Below are positions 9,099 to 17,981 of a stretch of DNA of 64,000 nucleotides, in pieces (position 1 is the stretch's first letter; each line of letters begins with the position of its first letter). The stretch is from Emticicia fluvialis. GTDB taxonomy: Bacteria; Bacteroidota; Bacteroidia; Cytophagales; Spirosomataceae. The notes below the pieces were generated by a model. The model ran no database searches. It saw nothing but the letters and a program-made list of their open reading frames with translations, and was not told the DNA's origin. The position numbers and the translations under genes are program-made. The stretch lies in the NCBI RefSeq assembly GCF_024793945.1, contig NZ_JANUSD010000007.1:200810-264809 (forward strand), read 5' to 3'.

Positions 9099-10409
9099 AT
9101 GGCACCATCACAAGAAGAAAAACTGCAAAAAAGCCTTACACCTACGCTATTGTGGGGCTTAGGCGTTGGATACGTAATCTCTGGCATGTACTTTGGCTGG
9201 AATCTAGGCCTTGAAAAAGGCGGAACATTAGGCATGGCAGTTGCCACCTTCATAGTAATTATACTATATATTACTTTTTCTTTGAGCTATGCCGAACTGG
9301 CTTGTGCCATTCCGAAGGCTGGTGGGGCCTTCGACTACGCCAACAGGGCCCTGGGCAAAAAATGGGGATTCCTGGCCGGGATGTCTCAAAACATTGAATT
9401 TCTTTTTGCACCCCCTGCCATTGCGGTGGGTATAGGTTCTTACTTCCATGTTATATTTCCGCAGTTTTCAGTTACAGGCATTGCCATAACCGCGTATATT
9501 CTATTTACGTTATTGAACATACTCGGCACTAAACTGGCGTCTGCATTTGAGCTGGTTATTACCATACTGGCCGTATTGGGGCTGATAATATTCTGGGTTG
9601 TGGTTTTTCCGGATTTTGAGTTTAAAAACCTGCAGGTAAATGCTTTACCCAACGGCTGGTCGGGCAGTTTTGCGGCCTTGCCGTTTGCTATCTGGTTTTT
9701 TCTGGGTATTGAAGGCCTGGCCAATGTAGCAGAAGAATCGGTGAATCCTCAAAAAGACATCACCTGGGGTTTCGGTTCGGCCATGACCACCCTGGTTGTG
9801 CTATGCCTGCTTACTTTTCTGGCTGCTGTGGGCGTAAACGGCTGGGAAACCATCGTTTATAATACTGACGGAAGCGCTTCTGACTCGCCACTGCCAATGG
9901 CTATGAGCAAAGTAATTGGTAGCAACAGCGGTATTTATCAATTAATTGTAGGTATTGGTACCTGCGGACTGATTGCGTCTTTCCATGGCTTGGTTTTGGC
10001 TGCCGGACGCTCAACTTTTGAGTTTGGCCGGGTCGGGAACGCCCCCGGTTTTCTGGGCAGAGTAAATAACCGGTTCAAAACCCCTGCCAATGCATTATTG
10101 GTTAATATGGTATTGGGTGTACTGGCACTGCTTACCAACTCTACGGCCGACATCATCATTCTTTCGGCATTTGGGGCTTTAACCATGTATATTTTCTCGG
10201 TGGTTTCTCTGCTGGTGCTGCGTAAAAAAGAGCCAGAATTAGCCAGACCATTCCGCGTACCATTGTATCCGGTTTCACCTCTCATCGCATTGGTTATTGC
10301 TTCTATTGCCTTAATGGCCATGATTATTTATAACCCGATGCTGGCGCTTGTGTTTTTTGCGATTTTGATTGGGAGTTTTGTTTTGGCAGAGATAATTAAG
10401 AAGGTATAA
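9099..10409 (+). CDS. APC-family permease, ethanolamine permease type
   Basis: 436-aa amino acid/polyamine/organocation transporter with about 12 hydrophobic segments. The N-terminus (LWGLGVGYVISGMYFGWNLG), AIPKAGGAFDYANRALG and IWFFLGIEGLANVAEE strongly resemble ethanolamine permeases (Eat). It probably imports ethanolamine or a small amine by proton symport across the inner membrane. The ATG at 9099 is preferred to the in-frame TTG at 9084. No ethanolamine ammonia-lyase or aldehyde dehydrogenase genes are nearby, so the substrate is inferred from family resemblance only. It appears monocistronic and is followed by a strong terminator. Confidence 0.85.
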   Translation: MAPSQEEKLQKSLTPTLLWGLGVGYVISGMYFGWNLGLEKGGTLGMAVATFIVIILYITFSLSYAELACAIPKAGGAFDYANRALGKKWGFLAGMSQNIEFLFAPPAIAVGIGSYFHVIFPQFSVTGIAITAYILFTLLNILGTKLASAFELVITILAVLGLIIFWVVVFPDFEFKNLQVNALPNGWSGSFAALPFAIWFFLGIEGLANVAEESVNPQKDITWGFGSAMTTLVVLCLLTFLAAVGVNGWETIVYNTDGSASDSPLPMAMSKVIGSNSGIYQLIVGIGTCGLIASFHGLVLAAGRSTFEFGRVGNAPGFLGRVNNRFKTPANALLVNMVLGVLALLTNSTADIIILSAFGALTMYIFSVVSLLVLRKKEPELARPFRVPLYPVSPLIALVIASIALMAMIIYNPMLALVFFAILIGSFVLAEIIKKV

Positions 10410-10484
10410 AACAGAAATTACATCCGGTTTTTTTTAATGGATGCAGACAGCGGATTCAAACAATTTCCGTAGGCAATAAACAAT

Positions 10485-10520
10485 AAAAGCGACACAAGTT
10501 TAAGGCTTGTAGTCGCTTTT
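10485..10520. terminator. Bidirectional intrinsic terminator
   Basis: AAAAGCGAC (10485-10493) pairs with GTCGCTTTT (10512-10520), and a second stacked CAAG/CTTG helix lies inside. It sits between the convergent permease and HGSNAT-like genes. Confidence 0.8.
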
Positions 10521-10546
10521 GTTTTAAGGTTCTGCCAGATGCTGAA

Positions 10547-11656
10547 CTATACTCGCAGGAATATTTTGTTACGATACATAAACCAAAGGAAACCCCATTT
10601 AACTGCAATAATGCCCCCTGCCAACACTACCTCATAATAATGCTCACCGGCTAAATCGGCCATCCATTGAAAAACCCCTTTTGAGGTATAGTACCAGTCA
10701 ATGAATTTTCCCGACATATAAATCAGGATAGAGTTTACACCTATTATCATAAAGAAAAAGGCCCATCGGCGATACCCCAACACATCAATTATAAAATAAA
10801 ACACAGCCAGCAAAAGCAGGCTGCAGCCACCTACATATAGGACGAAAGAGCTTGTCCATAGATTTTTGTTGATAGGAAAGAATAAATCCCAGAAACCACC
10901 CACAATTAGACATACAACCCCGGCCAACGCCAATGATGGCGCTTTTCTTTTAATATCAATAGTACTGTTTTTCAAAAAATTACCTGCAAAAATACCCAGT
11001 AAACCTGTGCCAATGGCCGGGAAGGCCGATACCAGCCCCTCGGGGTCATGAATGCCCCTGTGCAATCGCCCGGGAAGAATGGTTCTATCTACCCAAGAGG
11101 CAAAGTTTCCTTCCATTGATAAATCACCCATCGGGAAGCCCGGCGCTGAGGTAAATTTCAGCAACAGCCAGTAGCCTATCAATATACCCACAAACCAGAC
11201 ATACTGAAACCGCTGGCTGGCATATATGTAAATAATACAGGCAAACATATAGGCTATGCCTATGCGCCCTAAAACGCTCGGGAAACGCACTTCGGCCAAT
11301 GGCTTAATATGTAAGCCGTTATTATAGATGATACCCAATACAACCAGAATAAGCCCTCTTTTGATTATCCTTCGAAGGAGTTTAGATTTGTCGGTTCCTT
11401 TTTCCAGCTCACGGCCTACAGAGTAAGGTGTAGAAACGCCAGACATGAACAGAAACAGTGGGAAGATGAGGTCATAGAACCGGAAGCCGTTCCACTCTAC
11501 ATGCGAAAGCTGGGTGGCTATCCAGATAGCCGCAGGGTGTTTGGTGGCCACCATTAATTCATGGAAAAAATCTTCTGCACCCATTATCCAGAACATATCA
11601 AAACCACGCAGTGCATCCAGGGAATAAAGTCGTTGTGAAGGCGTACTTTCACTCAT
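10547..11656 (-). CDS. HGSNAT/DUF5009-like membrane acyltransferase (copy 1)
   Basis: 369-aa polytopic inner-membrane protein of the DUF5009/heparan-alpha-glucosaminide N-acetyltransferase-like group. Landmarks are RLYSLDALRGFDMFWIMG at the N-terminus, LIFPLFLFMSGVS, DPEGLVSAFPAIGTGLLG and WDLFFPINKNLWTSSFVLY. About ten hydrophobic segments are visible. Related bacterial proteins are thought to acylate sugars or to work in amino-sugar metabolism, but this copy has no diagnostic partner. A second, divergent copy lies at 21173-22444 and shares the same landmarks. Family secure, substrate unknown. Confidence 0.85.
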   Translation of the reverse strand: MSESTPSQRLYSLDALRGFDMFWIMGAEDFFHELMVATKHPAAIWIATQLSHVEWNGFRFYDLIFPLFLFMSGVSTPYSVGRELEKGTDKSKLLRRIIKRGLILVVLGIIYNNGLHIKPLAEVRFPSVLGRIGIAYMFACIIYIYASQRFQYVWFVGILIGYWLLLKFTSAPGFPMGDLSMEGNFASWVDRTILPGRLHRGIHDPEGLVSAFPAIGTGLLGIFAGNFLKNSTIDIKRKAPSLALAGVVCLIVGGFWDLFFPINKNLWTSSFVLYVGGCSLLLLAVFYFIIDVLGYRRWAFFFMIIGVNSILIYMSGKFIDWYYTSKGVFQWMADLAGEHYYEVVLAGGIIAVKWGFLWFMYRNKIFLRV

Positions 11657-11870
11657 TTTTTTAGGGCTTAGGTTTATTGCTTAAAAGTAAACATTTTCTT
11701 ATATTCTAATACATTAAAAACTATAATTTTGACTACTGATTTCGGGTATTTAAAATGGTAGTAAGTAAAACTTAATATGAAATATAAACATCTGAACAGG
11801 GTTTATACATAAAACCTGATAGCGGAACGTAACACAATACTTTTTCTTCTAATAAATGTTATTCAACTGT

Positions 11871-12380
11871 ATGCCAATAAGACTTGCTGCCATAACCGAT
11901 GCGCCCCCTTTACGTGAGCTTTCAGAAACTACCTTTCGTGATACTTATACTGAATACAATACTCCTGAAAATATGGAAAAGCATGTGGCTAAGAACTTCA
12001 CCATAGAGCAGATAGAAAAGGAATTAAAAGACCCTGCTAATCAGTATGTGGTTTGCGAGGATGGTGATACGCTGACCGCATTTGTAAAACTGGTGAGTAA
12101 CCATGCAGCCAAAGGTTTAGAAGGAGAAAATGCCATAGAAATAGAAAGAATATATGTGCGGAAAGCTTTACATGGCCAACAGCTGGGCCGAAAACTAATT
12201 GACTTCTGCACCGACTGGGCTAAAGAAAACGGTTTTAGTGTTATATGGCTGGGTGTTTGGGAGCATAACCATAATGCCATGCGCTTCTATGAAAAGATGG
12301 GATATGAACGCTTTGGAGAACACTCTTTTGTGTTAGGGGATGATAACCAGACCGATTATCTGATGAAGAAGTATATTTGA
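11871..12380 (+). CDS. GNAT family N-acetyltransferase
   Basis: GCN5-related acetyltransferase of about 169 aa, predicted cytoplasmic. The acetyl-CoA-binding region is recognisable in IERIYVRKALHGQQLGRKLI (motif A, with QQLGRKL in place of Q/RxxGxG/A), followed by WLGVWEHNHNAMRFYEKMGY (motif B). The start is ambiguous: an ATG at 11856 adds MLFNC, but the ATG at 11871 (MPIRLAAITDAP) begins at the fold's usual first strand. Substrate not predictable. It converges on the rRNA methyltransferase gene and shares a terminator with it. Confidence 0.87.
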   Translation: MPIRLAAITDAPPLRELSETTFRDTYTEYNTPENMEKHVAKNFTIEQIEKELKDPANQYVVCEDGDTLTAFVKLVSNHAAKGLEGENAIEIERIYVRKALHGQQLGRKLIDFCTDWAKENGFSVIWLGVWEHNHNAMRFYEKMGYERFGEHSFVLGDDNQTDYLMKKYI

Positions 12381-12381
12381 A

Positions 12382-12420
12382 ATAGAAGACCTAAACGGAG
12401 CAATCGCTTAGGTCTTCTAT
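12382..12420. terminator. Bidirectional intrinsic terminator
   Basis: Perfect 13-bp inverted repeat (12382-12394 with 12408-12420) with a 13-nt loop between the convergent GNAT and methyltransferase genes. T-tracts are weak, so termination efficiency is uncertain. Confidence 0.7.
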
Positions 12421-12423
12421 ACC

Positions 12424-13776
12424 CTACTCAGGTATCTCCATCCTGATGCGCCATTCTTTAGGCAGATAATTATTCACTCTGTCACCGATTACCTTCATAA
12501 AGCCGAGATTCAAACCCTGGTATTGAGCCAAAAGCCAACCTTTGGGTTGGTCAGAGAAGTCGATAGTCAGGTTTTCTTTTTTCAAAAACTTCAAGGCTTC
12601 CTCTTTCGATAGCTCAATGGCTGGTAAATTTTTGGCAATGGCTGTACTAAGAGCTAAATCATGACTTGGTATGAAGTCATTACCTTTAAACTGGCCTATC
12701 TCTAAACCGGAAGAACGTTTCTGCAAAGCCCTGAAAACAACAGCATAATTACTGATGAGTGCAGCAGGTATGGCTACTATTTGTCCGTCTGGCTTTTCAA
12801 AATATTCAAAGGCAGCCGGTTCCTGAAGCCATTCTTTCAAAACATCTATTTTTTTCTGTGGCACTCGGTTCAGCTTTACTTTCCCGCTGCCCTCCAGTTT
12901 TTTCCCTCTGGTTTTTCTGAACACAGCCAGATAGAATCCTTCACCTTTTACTTTGTGAGGAAAAAACTGATACCCGTATTTCTTTTCCGAAATGCCCCAT
13001 TCTGCAGGTATTTTTAGCTTAACAGATTCAAAATCGGCCACTTGGGTTAACCAATGGGCATTCTGCTCGTTTTCTTTTTCATTATAGGTGCAGGTTGAAT
13101 AACACAAGATGCCCCCCGGTGCTACCAGCATGGCTGCTGCCTGTAGAATCCGTTTTTGTCGGGCACTACAAATCTGCACACTATTCTCCGACCATTCGTT
13201 CATAGCCTTGGGGTCTTTTCTGAATAGCCCCTCGCCTGAACATGGCGCATCCGTTAGCACCACATCAAAGAAACCTTCCAGATCAATCATTTCCTCAGGA
13301 TCATGGTTGCTTACCACATAATTCGGGAAGCCCCATTTTTCAAGGTTCTCTTTCAAAACCCCTACTCTGCTTTTGATTACCTCATTAGCAACTAACAGAC
13401 TTTTATCATTGATTAAAGAAGCCAGTAATGTACTTTTACCACCCGGTGCGGCACATAGGTCCATTACACGCAACGAATGGTTTAAATCGGTTGTTTGCTT
13501 AACCGCCTCAGCTACAAACATAGACGAGGCCTCCTGCACGTAATAGGCACCGGCATGGAAGGCAGGGTCTAGCGTAAAAACAGGCCTTTCGGGCAAGTAA
13601 GCAGCATCAGTAAGCCACTGAACTTTATCAGCAGATGCCACAGGTTCTGCTGTTTTCTTTCTATCATTCAACCTGATAGTAACGGGCGTGGGTTCTGAGA
13701 GGCTCTTCACAAACGCCTCATATTCGTCGCCCAAAATGGTCTGCATTTGCAGCGCAAAAGCTTCAGGTAATTCCAT
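12424..13776 (-). CDS. rRNA cytosine-C5 methyltransferase, RsmF-like
   Basis: 450-aa SAM-dependent RNA m5C methyltransferase of the NOL1/NOP2/Sun family. The SAM-binding motif is MDLCAAPGGKSTLLA. Motif IV is TDAPCSGEGLFRKDPKA and motif VI is CYSTCTYNEKENE, so both cysteines of the two-Cys mechanism are present. After about residue 290 comes an RsmF-type C-terminal RNA-binding region ending in QYQGLNLGFMKVIGDRVNNYLP, typical of RsmF (YebU) relatives rather than RsmB. The likely target is a 16S rRNA cytosine. The transcription unit seems to be a single gene. Confidence 0.88.
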   Translation of the reverse strand: MELPEAFALQMQTILGDEYEAFVKSLSEPTPVTIRLNDRKKTAEPVASADKVQWLTDAAYLPERPVFTLDPAFHAGAYYVQEASSMFVAEAVKQTTDLNHSLRVMDLCAAPGGKSTLLASLINDKSLLVANEVIKSRVGVLKENLEKWGFPNYVVSNHDPEEMIDLEGFFDVVLTDAPCSGEGLFRKDPKAMNEWSENSVQICSARQKRILQAAAMLVAPGGILCYSTCTYNEKENEQNAHWLTQVADFESVKLKIPAEWGISEKKYGYQFFPHKVKGEGFYLAVFRKTRGKKLEGSGKVKLNRVPQKKIDVLKEWLQEPAAFEYFEKPDGQIVAIPAALISNYAVVFRALQKRSSGLEIGQFKGNDFIPSHDLALSTAIAKNLPAIELSKEEALKFLKKENLTIDFSDQPKGWLLAQYQGLNLGFMKVIGDRVNNYLPKEWRIRMEIPE

Positions 13777-13940
13777 TATTTATTATTTACTAAAGTCTTG
13801 TTTGGTAAATCGCGCGCATCAATTCCTGAAAGACTATACACTATTATTTACAAATCTACTAAAACTGTTTATCTAAAACAGCCTGCATTTCAAAACTCGT
13901 GATTAACAGCCGTTCTGCGTTTATATATTCACTTACTCTC

Positions 13941-13974
13941 ATAAAAAATAAAACCCCTATCCGAAGAAAGGGGT
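13941..13974 (-). terminator. Intrinsic terminator of tsf
   Basis: ACCCCT (13953-13958) pairs with AGGGGT (13969-13974). On the minus strand the stem is followed by a T-rich tail (TTTTATTTTTT, 13942-13952). It lies 38 bp past the tsf stop codon. Confidence 0.82.
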
Positions 13975-14011
13975 CAATTTCAAAAACAACGAATCTAAAT
14001 CGTGCGACAAA

Positions 14012-14842
14012 TTAGATTTGTACACGTTTGAACGCTGTCACTTTCAAACCTTTTTGTGTATTTTCAAGTAATTGAGCAATGGTAACAGAGCTGTCTTTTA
14101 CGAACTCCTGGTTCAACAAAGTGTTTTCTTTGTAGAATTTGCCAAGTTTACCCATCGCAATTTTCTCAAGCATTGCTTCTGGTTTACCTTCCTGACGAGC
14201 TACTTCCATACCGATTTCAATTTCTTTCTGAACAACAGCCGGATCTACATCATCTTTATCAAGACCTACGGGTTTCATTGCTGCAATCTGCATGGCAATA
14301 TCTTTACCAACTTCAGTTACGTCAGTTCCCTGAGTATTATCAAAAGCTACCAATACACCCAGTTTACCTGTTGAGTGATTGTATGAAACCACCTGAGCAG
14401 ATTCAAGGGTAGCGTAATCAGTAATCACTAATTTTTCTCCGATTTTACCTATCAATTCGGTGATGTTTTCTTCTACCGAACGGCCATCTGCCAAAGTAGT
14501 GCTCAATAGCGTTTCTTTGTCTTTAATATTGTTGGTAACACCAGCCTGAAGAATTTCTTCAGCCAATGTACGGAAAGCCTCAACTTTAGAAACAGGCTCG
14601 GTTTCGCAGGCAAGCGCCATGATGGTTGCACTTGAACCGTCTGCGCTAACGCTTGTTAAAACAATACCTTCTTTAGTTTCGTTGTCAGCGCGTTTAGCTG
14701 CTACTTTCTGACCAGCTTTACGAAGAATCTCAACGGCTTTATCGAAATCGCCTTCAGCTTCTGTTAAAGCTTTTTTGCAGTCCATCATACCAGCTCCTGT
14801 CATCTGACGGAGTTTATTTACATCTGCTGCTGTAATATTCAT
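14012..14842 (-). CDS. tsf: Translation elongation factor Ts
   Basis: EF-Ts, the guanine-nucleotide exchange factor for EF-Tu, 276 aa. The N-terminal UBA-like domain has the signature VNKLRQMTGAGMMDCKKALT, followed by KAVEILRKAGQKVAAKRA and the core dimerisation region (ALACETEPVSKVEAF). Length is normal. tsf normally follows rpsB (often after rplM-rpsI), but here no ribosomal gene is upstream. The 324-bp upstream region leads to a divergent lipoprotein gene and holds a good promoter, so tsf appears to be transcribed alone. A terminator follows. Confidence 0.97.
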   Translation of the reverse strand: MNITAADVNKLRQMTGAGMMDCKKALTEAEGDFDKAVEILRKAGQKVAAKRADNETKEGIVLTSVSADGSSATIMALACETEPVSKVEAFRTLAEEILQAGVTNNIKDKETLLSTTLADGRSVEENITELIGKIGEKLVITDYATLESAQVVSYNHSTGKLGVLVAFDNTQGTDVTEVGKDIAMQIAAMKPVGLDKDDVDPAVVQKEIEIGMEVARQEGKPEAMLEKIAMGKLGKFYKENTLLNQEFVKDSSVTIAQLLENTQKGLKVTAFKRVQI

Positions 14843-15166
14843 GATTTTATATAATATAAAGAGTTTCTAAAAAAGATTTATCAACAGTAAGCTATTGATT
14901 TTGTAAGAAAAAAGCCATAGTAGCTACTTTCGGGGTGCAAAATTATAAGTTTTTTCAGTAAAAACCAAAAATGCAAGAAATTAGCAAGGGAATTTATGGT
15001 AAGATAATACTATGGAACCATAATGAGCATATTTGTTAATTCAACTTCAAAATAGACCGTTAAAAAAAAATGGATTCACAGCCCCCCCGCTGATTTGAGT
15101 TTACTTAAAATATCCAAATATATTGCATAAAAAACGCCCTTATTAAATCATAAAACCTTTAATTAA
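14843..15166. other. Divergent intergenic region tsf / lipoprotein
   Basis: 324 bp between divergent genes. It holds the tsf promoter near 14938-14969 and an A-run and C-run at 15063-15090. I see no ORF, RNA gene or clear promoter for the rightward lipoprotein gene. Confidence 0.5.
14938..14969 (-). promoter_or_regulatory. Bacteroidota-type promoter of tsf
   Basis: On the minus strand, TTTG (14969-14966), a 20-nt spacer and TAATTTTG (14945-14938) match the -33/-7 consensus. The predicted start near 14930 gives a leader of about 90 nt. Confidence 0.65.
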
Positions 15167-15814
15167 ATGAAAACAAAATTATTTCTTATTTTCGTTACAG
15201 TAGCTTGCTTCCTTTTAGGAGCATGCCAGAAGAAGCAGTACGCTTCTTTTCAACAAGGGCAAGTCGAAACCTTTACTCATTCCAGGACTCTTGTTAGCCC
15301 CCCAAAATCAACTACTCAAGAAAACAAGGCTTTTGAAACAAATCTGGCTACCGGAGAGATTATTACCAGTAATGTTGATAATCCTGCAGAAGCCTTTGAA
15401 GCCTCAACCAATATAGCTTCACCCGGTTTAATAAAAACAGAACCGGTAGAAGAATTGACATACAACCAAAAAGCTATTGACACAGAGTTTGAAAAACTAA
15501 ACAAATTTGAAGAGTATTTAAATGCAAATAACGGTAAAACGCCCGAAGAGTTAAAAGAATCGGCTTTGGCAAATGAAATAAAGTTAGATGCTAATATAAA
15601 TAATACTTTTAAAGGTGGTGAGCTGCCCGGAGGGGTTCCTGCTTTCTGGTGGGGATGCGTTTTTACTGTAGTTGGGGTTCTGCTAGTGTATATAATATCA
15701 GATAATGATAAGGAACAAACCAAAAAAGCAATAAATGGATGTTTGGTAGCTGCTGGTGTGGTGGCTCTTTACTATTTAATAGCTCTTCTTGTGGGCTTTA
15801 GTACGCTTTTCTAA
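15167..15814 (+). CDS. Putative lipoprotein with C-terminal membrane segments
   Basis: 215-aa protein, not recognised. Its lipoprotein signal is MKTKLFLIFVTVACFLLGAC (Cys20, lipobox LGAC). The middle is polar and probably partly helical (YNQKAIDTEFEKLNKFEEYL). Two hydrophobic segments follow near the end, AFWWGCVFTVVGVLLVYIIS and CLVAAGVVALYYLIALLVGF. The combination of a lipid anchor and two C-terminal helices resembles a family of small Bacteroidota envelope proteins, but I cannot name it. It is monocistronic and followed by an unusually long perfect hairpin. Confidence 0.7.
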   Translation: MKTKLFLIFVTVACFLLGACQKKQYASFQQGQVETFTHSRTLVSPPKSTTQENKAFETNLATGEIITSNVDNPAEAFEASTNIASPGLIKTEPVEELTYNQKAIDTEFEKLNKFEEYLNANNGKTPEELKESALANEIKLDANINNTFKGGELPGGVPAFWWGCVFTVVGVLLVYIISDNDKEQTKKAINGCLVAAGVVALYYLIALLVGFSTLF

Positions 15815-15837
15815 CAATAGGCATCAAGAGCATCTAT

Positions 15838-15889
15838 AAGAGTCAATCGATTAGCTGATGAAAATTTATCAGCTAATCGATTGACTCTT
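15838..15889. repeat. 22-bp perfect inverted repeat (long hairpin)
   Basis: Arms 15838-15859 and 15868-15889 are exact reverse complements around an 8-nt centre, and each contains ATCGAT. It sits 24 bp past the lipoprotein stop codon. There is no T-run after the stem, so it is either a factor-assisted or processing-type terminator or a protein site. Confidence 0.75.
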
Positions 15890-16053
15890 GTAAATGAAAA
15901 ACAATTAAATAAATTCATTGTCATTTCTGATTCAGAATACACTATTTCTTGTACATTAAAAGTTTGAAGATGCATTTGTAAGTATTAATTTCACAAATTC
16001 TATACAATCAATCAGAGATTTCTTTTTTCAAATTTTTGTAATGTTATGATTAT

Positions 16054-16809
16054 ATGAAATGTATAAATAAAAAAGTGTGTGTTTCTGCGATTTGGGTAAT
16101 TGTCTTAACATTCTCAACAACCTATCTTTACTCACAAAAATCTTATAGAATAAAGGCTGATATTTCAATAAAAGACAAACATACTGAAAATACCTACGGA
16201 TTGACCATTGGTAAAGTATATTACAGTATTGTTTCTAAAAAATTGGTTTACAAGTTATCATTCCCTAGTCAAGAAACTATTGTAATTAAAGATACCATTT
16301 TATACAAAATTGACAATAATGGAACAATCAAAAATGAGCAGAGAACTTTGCTGGTAAATGAATTTACCATTTTTCATCTTTCACTTTCCGGCAAGTTATC
16401 AGATTATGGTCTAAGCCAGGGAAATACTTCAAAAATTTACAAAGTACAAAAAGTTGAAAAAGACGCAAATGGCAGAGTAATTACGACCTGGGAAGTTGCC
16501 GAAAAAAAACTAATAAAACTTATGGGTAAGATAAAAATGGCAAATGTTGATAAAAAATTAGATGCCATTGCGTTTTATGATTTACAAGGCAAACTATTAA
16601 GTCAACAGTTCTTTAAAGATTATGACAATATAAATGGTGTAATTTTCCCAAAACAAATTACTCAAATTTCATACAACGCCGATGGGACTCAAAAAATACA
16701 GCAGACAACCTTTAAAAATATTGAAATTGACGAAAGTGGTGAAGATAATATTTATGACTACCCTCTGCCTGTTCCTGCTTTGCCCGGGTCTGGTAAAAGC
16801 CCAAAGTAA
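16054..16809 (+). CDS. Secreted protein of unknown function, first gene of YidD cluster
   Basis: 251-aa protein with an N-terminal signal sequence (VSAIWVIVLTFSTTYLYSQ, cleavage after about residue 28). The mature part is rich in alternating beta-strand-like stretches with many Lys, Tyr and Thr (YRIKADISIKDKHTENTYGL). A LolA/LolB-like beta fold is a guess from this pattern, not a match. The last 56 bp overlap the start of the secreted yidD-like gene, which suggests translational coupling. The gene leads a same-strand cluster of four genes encoding envelope proteins. Start ATG 16054; base composition is more A+T-rich than its neighbours by eye. Confidence 0.65.
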   Translation: MKCINKKVCVSAIWVIVLTFSTTYLYSQKSYRIKADISIKDKHTENTYGLTIGKVYYSIVSKKLVYKLSFPSQETIVIKDTILYKIDNNGTIKNEQRTLLVNEFTIFHLSLSGKLSDYGLSQGNTSKIYKVQKVEKDANGRVITTWEVAEKKLIKLMGKIKMANVDKKLDAIAFYDLQGKLLSQQFFKDYDNINGVIFPKQITQISYNADGTQKIQQTTFKNIEIDESGEDNIYDYPLPVPALPGSGKSPK

Positions 16810-17128
16810 AGATGAAATAAATCTGCTTAGAGGGGTTATGCAACAACCACCTAAAAAAACCTATAAAGAGGCTACTGGCAATAAAAACGAGGTACAATAT
16901 CTATTTTCAGGGCTGTTTTTGTTTTATAAAACCTTTTTTTCTTCTCAGGACATGACCTCTTGCACATTCACGCCGTCTTGCTCTGAGTACGGAATTTTGT
17001 CTGTCAAAAAATATGGCCTGGTAATGGGAGGTGTCAGAACGATGGACAGACTTACCCGTTGCAACGGATTAAGCCCGACCAAGTATGAAGTTGACATGAA
17101 GGCAAAGTTATTGATTGATAAACCCTAA
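16754..17128 (+). CDS. YidD-domain protein with signal peptide
   Basis: 124-aa protein from the ATG at 16754, chosen because it gives a complete signal peptide (MTTLCLFLLCPGLVKAQ); the frame is open from 16682. The domain FLFYKTFFSSQDMTSC, TFTPSCSEYG, GVRTMDRLTRCNG matches YidD, the membrane-protein insertion efficiency factor, including the three conserved cysteines (C70, C76, C103). Canonical YidD is cytoplasmic-side, 70-100 aa, and encoded beside rnpA/yidC. This one is predicted exported, lacks the usual C-terminal GG-DPVP segment and sits in an envelope-protein cluster. It overlaps the upstream gene by 56 bp, and the next gene starts 4 bp after its stop. Confidence 0.8.
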   Translation: MTTLCLFLLCPGLVKAQSKDEINLLRGVMQQPPKKTYKEATGNKNEVQYLFSGLFLFYKTFFSSQDMTSCTFTPSCSEYGILSVKKYGLVMGGVRTMDRLTRCNGLSPTKYEVDMKAKLLIDKP

Positions 17129-17132
17129 CCTG

Positions 17133-17960
17133 ATGAAAAGACTATTATTATTTTTTTGGTTCTCTCTAAGATTCATACATATTTCTGCCCAAGACCTTTA
17201 TAACTACGATAATTCAAAAAAATTTGCTGAATATCTCTCTAAATCCGGTCAATATGAATTAGCTACAAGAGAGTTTGAACGCCTGACTTTTATGCAACCG
17301 CAGAATGACTCGCTCAAAACTTCACTTTTAACTATGTACAGGCGCTCAGGCAAACTTGATGACGCTGTGGCCCGCGGAAGACAATTATACCCTGACCTTT
17401 CATTGATGACCGCACCTTCTGCCATTGAATATAGCAGAATTTTACTACTCAGGAACGACTTTAAAACGGCCGGAAACTTCTGGGCAATTAACAAAAGGCT
17501 ATCTAAGCCAGATAAAGTGATTTTGCAAGCTACGGCTGAGATTTTGAAGGACGATTATAAAGAAGCCAATGAGATACTGGCAACATTGAAAGACAACGAC
17601 CACCAACTGGCCTATGATTATAAAACACTGGCGGCGCAGGCTGTTAAAGTTAAAACCAAAAGCCCGGCTTTGGCAGGTATCATGTCGGCGGTGGTGCCGG
17701 GTACAGGCCGCTTTTATGCCAAAGACTGGAAAGACGGCATCGTTTCTATGTTTTTTGTAGGCACTATGGCTTTTCAGTCCATCCGCGGATTTAATAAAAG
17801 CGGTGTAAACAGTACTCGCGGTTGGATATATGGCACCGTTGGCCTGGGCTTTTATCTGGGCAATATTCATGGCTCGGTGGTTTCTGCTAAAAATTACAAC
17901 AAAAAAAGCCGGCAGACCTTCAGAAATCGTATTGACAATCTATTCAACAGTTATTTCTGA
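17133..17960 (+). CDS. TPR protein with C-terminal DUF5683-like membrane domain (A)
   Basis: 275-aa protein from ATG 17133 with a signal peptide (MKRLLLFFWFSLRFIHISAQ). Residues about 25-160 look like TPR-type helical repeats (FAEYLSKSGQYELATREFER; LLLRNDFKTAGNFWA). The C-terminus has SPALAGIMSAVVPGTGRFYA followed by hydrophobic segments, resembling DUF5683-type modules that carry GxGxFY-like turns. It shares this design with the next gene (SMILPGLGQFYAGDVKNG there). It is the third gene of the YidD cluster, with start-stop distances of 4 and 21 bp to its neighbours. Function unknown; envelope location likely. Confidence 0.72.
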   Translation: MKRLLLFFWFSLRFIHISAQDLYNYDNSKKFAEYLSKSGQYELATREFERLTFMQPQNDSLKTSLLTMYRRSGKLDDAVARGRQLYPDLSLMTAPSAIEYSRILLLRNDFKTAGNFWAINKRLSKPDKVILQATAEILKDDYKEANEILATLKDNDHQLAYDYKTLAAQAVKVKTKSPALAGIMSAVVPGTGRFYAKDWKDGIVSMFFVGTMAFQSIRGFNKSGVNSTRGWIYGTVGLGFYLGNIHGSVVSAKNYNKKSRQTFRNRIDNLFNSYF

Positions 17961-17981
17961 TTATTCTTTACCCTATCAATT

